DNA of 64,000 bases from Capsicum annuum (lineage: Eukaryota > Streptophyta > Magnoliopsida > Solanales > Solanaceae): contig NC_061119.1 in the NCBI RefSeq assembly GCF_002878395.1, positions 15,801,960 to 15,865,959 of the forward strand, written 5' to 3'. Both the position numbers and the translations under genes were made by a program. The notes under the pieces were generated by a model. The model was not told the DNA's origin. It saw nothing but the letters and a program-made list of their open reading frames with translations, and searched no databases. Below, in pieces: positions 44,761-55,206 of the stretch; position 1 is the first letter of the stretch; the number at the start of each line of letters is the position of its first letter.

Positions 44761-47700
44761 AAGAAGTTAGCTCAAGAAGTCCATCAGCTTTCCAGACTAG
44801 GCATTCGCTTAGTCGATTCTTCAGAGGGTGGTGTATGTGATCAGAGTAGTTCAGAATCATCTCTAGTTTCCGAGGTGAAAGAAAAGCAAGATAGAGATCC
44901 CAGCCTTGTCAAGTTGAAAAAGTCAGTTCATGATCAGAAGGTGGAGGTTTTCTCTCAAGAAGGAGATGGTGTTTTGCGTTGTCAGGGTCATCTCTATGTT
45001 CCAGGTGTAGATGACTTAAGGAAACAAATTCTTCTAGAAGTGCATGGTGCACGCTACTCTATTCATCCAGGGTCCACAAAGATGTACCACGACTTGCGGG
45101 AAATCTATTGGTGGAGTAGGACAAAGAGAGACAAAGCAGAGTTTGTGCTCTATATGTCAGGAATTTAAGATAGAGCATCAGAAGCCTAGTGGGTCCATGT
45201 AGGAGTTCAGTATTCCTACTTGGAAGTGGGAAATTGTGAACATGTACCTAGTGACGGGTTTGCCTCGAACTCATCATCTGCATGATTCAGTTTGGGTCAT
45301 TGTAGAGAGAATGACCAAATCAGCTTATTTTCTTCCAGTTCATACCTCTTATTCAATCGAGGATTACGCCAAACTCTATATCAAAGAGTTGGTCAGATTG
45401 CACAGTGTTCCATTGTCCATTATCTCAGACAGAGTTACCCAACTTACCTCTTATTTCTGGAAAACATTCTACAAGGGTCTAGATACCTAAGTTCATCTCA
45501 GTACAACAGTAACTCCCTGATTTTCTGAACCTGAACACTACACGGTGCTCATGACCTCGAAGGACCACAAGATAACCCATGACTGATATCTGTTCCTGTA
45601 TACTACATAAAAGACTAAAAAAAGGTGAAAACATAAACTGAAAGGCCACAAGTTCAATACTAATACACAACTGAAAATATGGTATAACGATACCAAAACA
45701 AATCTGAAATAATTTTCTGGACATACTATAGTCTGAAAGACTTTAAACTGTCTGAATAAGGAGTTGATGGGACATGTCCCAAACTAACTCCAACTACTAA
45801 ATAAACAGAAAACTGAAACAATAATGAATTCATCATGTCCTCGAAAGATAAGGGCTCACTTCTAACTCTGACTGCTGAGATTGGAATCTACTGCAGATGC
45901 TCTGGAGCTCGTTCTTCTAAACCTATGGTATAATACACCATAGCGCGAATGTGTCATTACTTTGAATGTCCTAGTATGCAAGTGAGGTAGGCTAAATACA
46001 TGGGGTTCATATGCATAAACAATTATAACTGACTAACATGAACGTGAGAATACATATATGGCTACATAACTGTAACTGAAACCATTATAGGACTGAATAC
46101 TAAGTTTTGGCTACTAAGCTTTCTAATAACATAGATTTACTAATATCTGAGTACGTGAATACTGGGATACTAAATAACTGAGTTTACTGATCCTGATATC
46201 TGAGTCACTGATAAATGAGGAGCTGATACTTTATTGCTAAATACTAAAGGATTGAAACTATATTACTGAAATATGAATAATTACTTCTGACAGTTTAGAT
46301 TATAAAGAACTGCTCTGGTTGACTGTATCTGGCAGTCCTAAAACTGAAGACTAATTACATAAGTTCTAATAGATGATATATTTGATAACATGAGTTCTAA
46401 GAACCGATATATCTAATAACATGAGTGACTATATCGGACATTCCTAAATCTGATGGCACTAGTTGAGTTCCATACTAAATCTGAGTTGACTGGTCTAAAA
46501 GTATTGAAATCTAAAGAACTATTTGAGTTCTCTTACTGAAACTGAGACTTAAACTAAGACTATGGGAAGTAGTTATCTAATAGACATACCCCATATATGC
46601 TATTATATCTGAGTTGGGGTCCAATCTCTGCCCTAACTGGAAGGGTGTCAATATCGTTCCACTATTAAGGACAAGTTGTGAGTGACCCTTATTTGGTAGG
46701 TACTAAAAATGAGAATGGTGGGAACCCTAAACTAACAGGTTAAGCCACCTCATCAACCCTAATTTGACCGGTTAAGATGTCTCAACCTAAGCTGGCTACG
46801 TAGTTCTGTATCACAAGGATGACTGCTAAGAATCACACCCTAAAATGGCAAGTAAGCTTCCATCCTTGGGTTCACTCAGTATTGAATCCTATTCCTATCT
46901 GAATAGACATTGAACATGACTTAACTGAACTAAACATGGACTAATTTTTTGAATTTCGTTGACTGATAGAATACTGTTGAATCAATTAACGGACTGAGTT
47001 CATGAGATTTCCGAGAGTACTGAATTACTGAGATTACTGAAGTTACTGAGTACTAAGTAGGACTGAGCTGATACTGAATTTACATGAGTTTTATTGAGTC
47101 ATGAGACTAACTAAAGTCTACTAAACATAGCTTGACTGAGAGTATTGTGAAAACATGACATGGCTCTAGGCACATAACTATACTTTTCAAGTACAAGTAC
47201 CCCCAAGACTAGATGGAAGTAACTGACACAGCGTGACTTTCTTGAATACATGAGCATCAATAATAATCCATAATATATGAGTGAGGGATTTCATGAAGTA
47301 CATGGTCATCATAATATCTAACATGAATGGGAATGCTTGAAATCAAGTCATAAACCTCATGTTCTAATATCATGGGCAGTCCAACAACATATACTTTTCA
47401 TAATGATAGCATGGAAACCGTTTAAACATAAGGGAATAGAAAGTATGTAACATTTAGTTCATATTTTAATAATTGGGGGATAACTCATGTGGTACTTCAT
47501 AATCATGATCTTGTTCATAACATGGAATGCGTATAGACACACTATGAATCCATTCTCCAATCATCGTGCACATTCCATTAACACATATATTGCACAACAA
47601 CAACATGTGAGCCCTTTAAACATAATATATTAGCATGAATTTATCATATAATTCATCCCTAAGCTATAATACATTATTTCTATCATTCTAGGCATTTTAT

Positions 47701-49257
47701 CAAACATCGTACATGCACAACTTTGGGCATAGGTATACTTATCAATTTAACAGTCTTAAGCCACCTAAATTCATGGAATTCAGCTAACATGCTCACATAC
47801 TTCATGAAAATACATCGAGATACCAAATAACAACCATCAACATGAACATAATCATACCACATCAAGATGATCACAATTCATGATTTTAAAATATTATTCT
47901 TGAGCTCCATAGATGAAAGAGATCCATGGATGAACACTACGCATACCTTAGATGGAATATTCTTGAATATTAACGGTGTAAATTTCTTGAAAACAAATCC
48001 CCAATCAACTAGTGTACTTGGAGCTTGAGATAAATCATGGAGTAATAAAAACCCAAATCTTGAAGGAGGATAACTTTTCTTGAGGGTTCTTAAATGTTGA
48101 TGCTTTGATTCTTGAGTTTCTATCTTGAAATAAACCCTACTTTTGATGTTATGGATGAATGAGAAGTTATGTGCTTTTATTTGATGTGATTGGGTGTTAA
48201 ATTGGGTGGAAAAAGACCCAAAAATCTCTTTAAAATGACGTTTCAGCGCCGTTTCAAAAAAAACTGACTGTCTGAGTGACGAACAGTCACTCTGGTGACT
48301 AACCATCAGTCCAACCATCATTTTTAGTACATAAAATGGCCTCACTAGTTCAGTTTTAATGTCCAAAGTGACGGTCTGTCACTAACTTGACGGTCCTTCA
48401 CTCCTGGACAGCTCGGGCAACTCTCAGTAAAATGGACATAACGTTTTAATCCAATGCCATATTTCAGCAAAATTGGTATCATTGGAAATATAATTCAATT
48501 ATCTATCTGTTGGTGGGTCATGAGATCAAAAATTCTCTGTAGAATGGGAGATATGCTCATTTGAATTTGACTATAGCAATGCCCTTCTCAAGAATTCAAT
48601 CGGTAAGGAATGTTTTGATTCGTCCAATAGCTTGGACGTATTTGAGGTATTAATATACATCAAAATTGATCATAAAAATAACAAATCACTATAATTTGTT
48701 TCTTATGAACTTAAATCATGGTTCTACCATCTGTTGGGATTCTCGGGGTATTACAATAGCCTTTCATCCTCAGACAGATGGTCAAGCAGAAAGGACCATT
48801 CAAACTTTAGAAGATATGTTAAGGGCATGTACAATTGATTTTAAGAGAAGTTGGGATGACCACTTTCCCTTGATTAAGTTTGCATACAATAATAGCTATC
48901 ATTCAAGTAATTAGATGACTACATTTGAAGCTCTTTATTGTAGGAGATGTAGATCTCCAATTGGTTGGTTCGAAGTTAATGAGGCCTCATTCATAGGTCC
49001 TTACTTAGTATTAGACGCCTTAAAAAAAGTCTATTTAATCATATAAAGACTCCGGGCTGCTCAGAGTCGACAGAAGTCTTATGTAGATGTTCGTTGAAAA
49101 GATCTCGAGTTTGAGGTTAGTGATCATGTCTATCTAAAGATATCTCCCACCAAGGTAGTGAAGAGATTCGGCAAGAAGGAAAAGCTCAATCCCCAATATA
49201 TCGTTCCCTTAAAGATTCTCAGTTGTTTCAGCAAGGTAGCTTATGAATTGTTATGAA
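44761..49257 (+). pseudogene. Element D integrase, split by LTR E
   Basis: First part 44761-45507. It has QILLEVHGARYSIHPGSTKM with the His pair of the zinc site, then a frameshift before CSICQEFKIEHQ with its Cys pair. The core reads MYLVTGLPRTHHLHDSVWVI (first catalytic Asp changed to Tyr) and VPLSIISDRVTQLTSYFW (second Asp kept). Second part from 48756 on: AFHPQTDGQAERTIQTLEDM (Glu kept), RSWDDHFPLIKFAYNNSYHS, YVDVR, FEVSDHVYLKISPTK and FGKKEKLNPQYIVPLKIL. It ends at VAYELL, where the usual LP(S/P)ELS tail is cut off at 49257. Confidence 0.83.
45508..48755 (-). mobile_element. Element E: solo LTR of the C family
   Basis: Starts AGTAACTCCCTGATTTTCTG (TG changed to AG) and ends CTCGGGGTATTACA. 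It aligns in order with the LTRs of C, including the TGTGCTATGG/ACACCATAGG block (inverted at 45920-45990). Length 3248 bp against 3217-3219 for C. There is no interior and no second LTR. The flanks are ACAAC (45503-45507) and ATAGC (48756-48760); each differs by one transition from ACAGC, a likely original duplication. The integrase frame of D joins across it. Confidence 0.85.
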
Positions 49258-50442
49258 AAGATGATGTAAGAATACGCTATTGCGAAGTGTAAGTGCCCAT
49301 TGCAACATAACTTTGAGATTGTGATGTAAAGAGGAAGTAATTATGCTTTTGAATACATGTGTTCAAGGACAAATATGGTTTTAAGTGTGGGGTGGTGATC
49401 TTGGGCATATTTATATGCTCAAAGCATCAATATGCACCCAGATTTAGACTAGGTTCAAGAACTTTTGTATGAATTCTTAAGTAAAATTCAACTGTTATTC
49501 TGTTTCATGCCTAATGGATATGATTAGTACTTTCAGGTAAAAAAATCATTAAGAATTGTATGCATTTGGATACAAAGATGATATGGAAGGATTTAAGGAA
49601 TGCGAGGGAGTGAAATAAAGCTAAACTATGGAAGATGGAAAGTAGGAATCCTCATTTGAAGACACTCTGCATCGTGCTGACCAATAAAATAGAAATGGTC
49701 AAATTCCAATGAAGGTCCGCAAAACCACCGCGTCATAGATCAGTTCCACTTATTAGATATTGCGACTTGAAATTTTAGCGCGTCGCAGAGGATGAATATT
49801 TCACAATTGTCCTAATCCAGTGGCTCACCGCGATAGTGGCGCATCACAGTGAGGGTACATTTTACAATTATCAAGGAATACTTGAGCTCCGTGATTCTCT
49901 AGATTTTAATGGAAAATAGCAATTGAAGGCATGGTATGACATGTCGGGTGGAAGAATCGGGAATATTTTAAGTGTTTTGTCCTAGCTATAAAAGGAAAAA
50001 TCCAAGATAATTTTCGAGACTTTTGGCAAGCAGAGCAGCGGCGGAAAAGCAGAAATTCCTCTCTTTTAGGGTTCTTAGACATTTCTTTAAGTTTCTTGAC
50101 TTTATGATTTATTTTGGGTATGATTTATTAGAATGTGATAATAATAGAGAATTGTATGATTGTTCAAAATACCTTAACCCTAGAATCATCCTCACTATTG
50201 ATTACAACCGTTGCTTGTTTTTCTCTAGTTGACAATAATTATTTCTTGGTTAGTAATTTACAATTTATTTATAAAATCAAAATCATCTTGATACCTTAAA
50301 GCACTTAATACCCAATTGTCTTAAATTAAAGATTGAATAAATTTCTAGTTTATTGATCCTTGTGGGAACAATATCTGACTGTCTAAGTTATTATTATTTC
50401 TTGAACGATCACGTAGACTTGCGTATGCGTAGATACGCAACA
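49258..50442 (+). mobile_element. Element J: 3' end of a Tat-like gypsy element
   Basis: A short interior piece (49258-49395) ends in the polypurine tract AAGTGTGGGGTGG. Then comes an LTR, TGATCTTGGGCATATTTATA to TACGCAACA (49396-50442, 1047 bp). The LTR start matches that of I (TGATCTTGGGAGTATTTATA) and K. The interior is cut off at the junction with D. J seems to have landed in the 3' LTR of element F, of which only a stub remains to its right. Confidence 0.6.
49986..49997 (+). promoter_or_regulatory. Probable TATA box of LTR J
   Basis: CTATAAAAGGAA, a near-consensus TATA box 590 bp into the LTR, after a GC-rich U3 block (49710-49865) with CGCG and GCGTCGCAG words. Confidence 0.55.
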
Positions 50443-52379
50443 CTCCTCTCGGCAACTTGCCACACTGACAAAATTTTGGGAATTACCTTAATTCACCATC
50501 TCCCCCTTAGCTTAAAGTCACAATCCTAGACTGCGGACACATCCCCTCATCAAATCTATAACCAGAACTCTCTACAATAGTTTTAATAAAATACTCTAAT
50601 TTCTTTCTAGGATATCCCCTTTCAGGGATGCGAATCATAGCTTTCTCTAAACCCCTAAAGACATCGACTTACGACTAACATTAACATGGGCATAGACATC
50701 CCTGCTTCTAAACACTTAACATTTTATTATCAGCTCCTTAGGATACTTATCATTACACCACTAATCACATAACGTACAACTTAACAAAATTTGTAAACTA
50801 TACCAATGTTGCATATTGCATATCCATATTTCCTTAATTTAACTCTACATAACACCATGTAACAACTCCCTAGACTTCTTCACACTAAGAAACTTATGGA
50901 CATACACTGGGTGTACATGACACTCATACACATAAAACCTTATATTTTAACATAATACTGGGGGACAACTTATTCTTATATACTTATTCCCTTATCCACT
51001 CAATGACTCGACCAATTAATTATTTCTAACACTAGTACTCATGACTGTATACATATCATAATAATCCACTACTTATTCCACAAGTTGCCAAACTAGGATA
51101 TCTAAAACATTACACCAAACCAACAAATTCATTCCCATAAACCATGCATTATCAATCTCAATCTGTTATTCTTACCACTATACTCTACATCTAAAATTCA
51201 AGCCTATTATCTAACAACACCAATCAAATAGAGCATGCCATGTACTATACTAATCAATCAAATAGAGATATCAACCTAAGTCTTATCTTTCACTTAACTA
51301 TAGACCATAAGTTCATCCTCTCCATGACATTACTACTACACCTCAAAATCTACTATATACCTTCTCACATATAGTACTAGTTTACAACTACTAGAGAAAA
51401 AACAATCAAGGGGGGTAAAGTCACATAATAGGGATAGTCAATCTTAATCACATATTATAACCCATTACTTTCTTATCAATATTTTTCAGTTTGTCACATC
51501 ATAGTTACTTACCTATGCATACATTTCGACTACCTTCAAATTCCATTCACACCAATAAGTCACTACTCATAACTTATTGACTAATCTACCCCTTTCCACT
51601 CACAACTTATATATGATTTCTAGAACCACCATAACTGTCCATTCTGAGCTCCTTCCCTATTTTGAACAAATAATAATCTTAGCCAGCCACTTTCTTTCAC
51701 AGGCTACCATACAATCTACAAATATTGAGACCAATTAGTCTATCACTATTAAATGAAAATTCACTCCTCAATCCATAGTTATATAACTAAACTAACTTTT
51801 TTATGCAAAAGTCACCCTTATTCTGATTTTTAAGCTTAGGATATCATATCACCAACTTTCGGACCATCTTACTACTAATAGGGTATGACACCTTAAAACA
51901 TACTACTACTCGGGTGGAAATATAGTTCCAACATTCAAACATATATCACTACGCTTACGCATGATATTCGTAACAAAAATTTTGAAAGGGACTAAATACA
52001 TATCATACCCCTGGCTCAAATGCAAGATTGATGTAGATAGGGGGTACAAGCTTAAATTAATACACTTTAAATCACTCATGGACTCCTATCAAGTCCTTGT
52101 GCAATTTTATAATCTTTTATGGATTAATTAGAGTGGACTACCTTATTTGGACTCTAAGATTTGGCACATAAATCAACTCGATAATAAGACATAGAATCTG
52201 AGTAAAGAAGGAATCTGGATAACTTCCAAATGAAAAACATAATGACACAATATAGAACATAAAAAAATAAAACATTCTTAAATGCATAGCAGATTGCTCC
52301 TTATAAGCGTGGCACACTACACAATCATAAATAGGACTCTTCCCGATGTGATTTTCCAGACACCCTAGGACCATGAATC

Positions 52380-52393
52380 GTCCTCTAATACCA
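52380..52393 (-). promoter_or_regulatory. Primer binding site of element F
   Basis: On the minus strand TGGTATTAGAGGA, the tRNA-iMet complement with two changes, 4-5 bp from the LTR end at 52398. Confidence 0.65.
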
Positions 52394-52397
52394 AGTA

Positions 52398-54680
52398 TGT
52401 CACGACCCAAGCCGAGTCCCTGGCCACTACGAGCATTCCGAAACATAAAGACCTGAATTCTATTTCTATCTAGAAATTAGGCACACCATTCATACATTAT
52501 AAGAAAATTATAGAAATTTAACAAATACAAAAACATGTCCCTTCTCTTAATTTGATTGAACAATATGACATTTAGTTCTTAACATTTAAACAAAGGACAC
52601 TAGTGTGAGAAATCTCTTACAATATGAAAACCAACATAAATCTAGAACTGGGACATGGCCCCTAGTTGAACCATGAGTCAAAAGTAAAATACCAATATCC
52701 ATAAACTGGGCCTTCCAAAGTAAGGGAGGCTCACTAACTACAACTTGTGACATAAAAGTCAACTACTTAGCGGGATACTGGGACTGGGACTCATATCCTA
52801 AAATATGGTGGTCAATACAATTGTACTGGTATGTAAAACAATCTTAATTACAATTTTTTATTTCACAATATAGATGAGAGCATTTCGTAAAATATTACAT
52901 ATAAGATAAGCAAAACATATGGGGAAAAAATTAGAATTTTTGAATGCTTTCTTGAAATGAAGACTCATACTTTATATTACTCTTGAGATAGATGTTACAC
53001 CTTATATTTCTATAATCCCATGGGCTATATGAAATTTGCCCTTGAATCATCGGTCAATCCCCCAATCCAAGTACGCTGCAAGAATTGGAGTCCTAATTAC
53101 TATTTTAGTATACAAGTGTCTCAAGGACAAGTATACATTGGCATTAGCCAAATCATATCAACCGAATCAGAAAACTCAATTTCCAGTGATGAGACCTTAC
53201 ACAAAAATGCTTTCTTCAAGTAAGTATTTACCTCTCTTCAGGCCCAATTTTAGTTCATTTAACAGCATACTTCATATAAAAAATAATTCAATTCTTTAAA
53301 TCTCAAGGGCATACCATCACTAGGTATCATCATACCTTGACTTGCATGTCGTTCATATCGTACCAATGTTACAGCCCATGTCATTCGAATCATGCACTTG
53401 ACCACCAAGAATCATAATATCATAAGAGAGTCAAATTTTTAAAATCTCAAGAAAAGTTATGCAAAATAACCTCGTTTGCAAGAGTTAAAACATATTGTGG
53501 TCATGTCAATTTACTCTATTACATGAAATTCTTCTTTTTTTTGCATGAGTTTAGTAATAGCAAGGAACTCTCTCTCATCATATCATAATCCATGTCAAAC
53601 ACCTTGATGTTGAGAAGGTTACTTTAAAATCATAATTCATGCTTTCAAAAATCACTCACAATACAAATATACACTTTATTTCATAACAAGAGAGGGAAAT
53701 TCATTGTTCATACTCTCAATTAAACATTCCAAACTAAATATATGTTAACATAGAGGGTCAAGATTTGATTACCACAAAAAGGGTTCAACACAATACATAT
53801 ATTTTCATCAAAACGATTTAACAACATGATTTTCGAAACAATATTCAAAACTCCTTAGTTTTCCACATAATTATAAATTATTATATTTGATAAAAGCAAT
53901 AAAATCCAAGCCCATGGAGTTTGAGGATATTCTCACATACCTTAAATTACTTATTTTAAAAATTCAAACCTGTATCTTGATTTGTTACTTGGAAATCTTC
54001 AACTTAGACGGCTTGGATTCTTGTTTAGGACAGGAAGAGTTGAATCTTATTCTTGAAGGTGGATAGGGTTTTTCTTTGAGATAAAATTGAATAAAGTGGC
54101 AACTAAGCTCCCTTGGGGCTCAAATTTTGTGTTATGGATGGATTTTGGGTGAAGGAATATGACCAAAGTGCCCCTTGACTCTTAAGTAATTGAAATAGAA
54201 CGTGGAACAGCTTCAGGTCGCGTAAAATATTGCGTTACGGAGATCAACATGTCCTGTCACTCATAGTATCGAGAGGACCAACGCGCCATATTTCAATCAC
54301 GTCGATTTTCTGCATCTCACAAAAAATATCATTAACTTTTTACTGGGATATCGGATTAATGGGAAATTGGTATTGTTTAAAACTAACTAAATTATCTATA
54401 ATTTAGTGGGTCTTGAGATACAAAATTCTACGTGTATACAAAGTTATGCACGTTCAATACAGATCATTATAGAATCGAATACAAAGATTTAGCCAAATCA
54501 AAGAATCTTAGCTCGACTTTGCTCTAAGTGGTTTCTATGAACAATTATCACCTCAAAAGTACTTCAAATACGAGGATAAAGATCATCATACTTTTGATCA
54601 GTTGGAAATCATTTCCATTAGAGCTTTCACACATAGGAACAACGATTGAATTTCTAGCTCAAAATTACAGAGTTTTATGG
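52398..54680 (-). repeat. Element F 5' LTR (outer end uncertain)
   Basis: Starts TGTCACGACCCAAGCCGAG on the + strand. U3-like GC-rich words (GGTCGCG, TTGCGTTACGG, CACGTCG) are at 54215-54305. A sentence-like block ATCGGATTAATGGGAAATTGGTATTG at 54348-54372 is shared in diverged form with the U3 of C, E and G. No TGTAA-type terminus is found to the right. Confidence 0.5.
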
Positions 54681-54837
54681 TAAATGTATTATAGAATTCT
54701 CTTTCTTTACATAATTCTTAAATTAATATTTCAATTTTTTGCCTTAATCATCATCTTTTTTTCTCTCTATGTTTTTAGTTACCTATGAGTTGTACTCTGG
54801 ATGTGGGAGAATGATGGATGCCAAGAACATATTTTGA

Positions 54838-55096
54838 TTAAATGCCTTAAAGAGATTGATTCTTTAAATTTGATAATGAATGATTATGCTCAAAGTGTTA
54901 CTGATATGAGACTTGGACTATTTTGGAAAATTGGTGAGAGAATTGTTGTTTCTTAGAATTTACTTACTTCCTTATAATCTCAAAATAGGAGTGAGAAGGA
55001 GGCTCTAACACTTTCCAATGAAATGCGCAATTCGAGTTTGAGCCTGATGAAACTACTGTTGTTAGCTGAGGATATAAAGCTCGATAGATCATATAA
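54838..55096 (+). pseudogene. Possible host exon remnant, unrecognised
   Basis: Two protein-like stretches in different frames: IKCLKEIDSLNLIMNDYAQS and VTDMRLGLFWKI (54838-54933), then SEKEALTLSNEMRNSSLSLM and KLLLLAEDIKLD (54990-55085). Between them is a good donor (ATTG|GTGAGAG at 54933/54934) and an AG acceptor (AAAATAG|GAG). Joining them there does not keep the second frame, and the intron would be only about 55 bp. I do not recognise the protein. It may be chance. Confidence 0.25.
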
Positions 55097-55146
55097 CTAT
55101 ACCGGTACATGTTTTCATACTATTTATACAATGTCGATACATTATT

Positions 55147-55206
55147 AGCTTTTATACATATCAATCCATGCATATATATATGCATGTATTGATATGTATA
55201 AAAGCT
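55147..55206. repeat. 60-bp near-perfect palindrome
   Basis: Two 30-base arms (AGCTTTTATACATATCAAT... and ...ATTGATATGTATAAAAGCT) meet at 55176/55177 with no spacer and one mismatch. The centre is (TA)n. It lies among looser copies of the same ATACATATCAAT/ATTGATATG words up to 55390. Confidence 0.9.

Larger units (their letters stand above)
39065..49257 (+). mobile_element. Element D: Ty3/gypsy retrotransposon lacking its 3' end
   Basis: Complete 5' LTR, primer site, gag, protease, RT, RNase H and integrase, interrupted by solo LTR E at 45508-48755. It breaks off inside the integrase tail near 49257, where Tat-like sequence begins. No 3' LTR is present. The domain order marks it as Ty3/gypsy, and the LTR size and primer fit Del/Tekay (inference). 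It is the best-preserved gypsy copy here: long stretches stay in one frame and are broken mainly by single-base stops. Confidence 0.88.
50443..54680 (-). mobile_element. Element F: non-coding gypsy-type LTR element
   Basis: Minus strand. The 5' LTR ends at 52398 (TTGGGTCGTGACA on the coding strand), followed by a primer site. The interior is about 1.9 kb. Near 50490-50515 a tract AAGCTAAGGGGGAGATGG is followed by GTAATTCCCAAAATTTTG, which resembles the LTR start of element A (GTAAGACCCCACAAAATTTTG). This would be the first 40 bp or so of the 3' LTR, cut by J at 50442. The interior contains no gag or pol motif. The 5' LTR terminus resembles that of A. The outer limit of the 5' LTR is not visible and 54680 is approximate. 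Confidence 0.55.

Noticed and set aside
47878..48366. 162-codon ORF in solo LTR E
   Set aside because: It is on the sense strand of the LTR and is the longest ORF near there. However, it covers leader and U3 DNA (including the repeat block) and has no domain. The matching region of C and G is not open.
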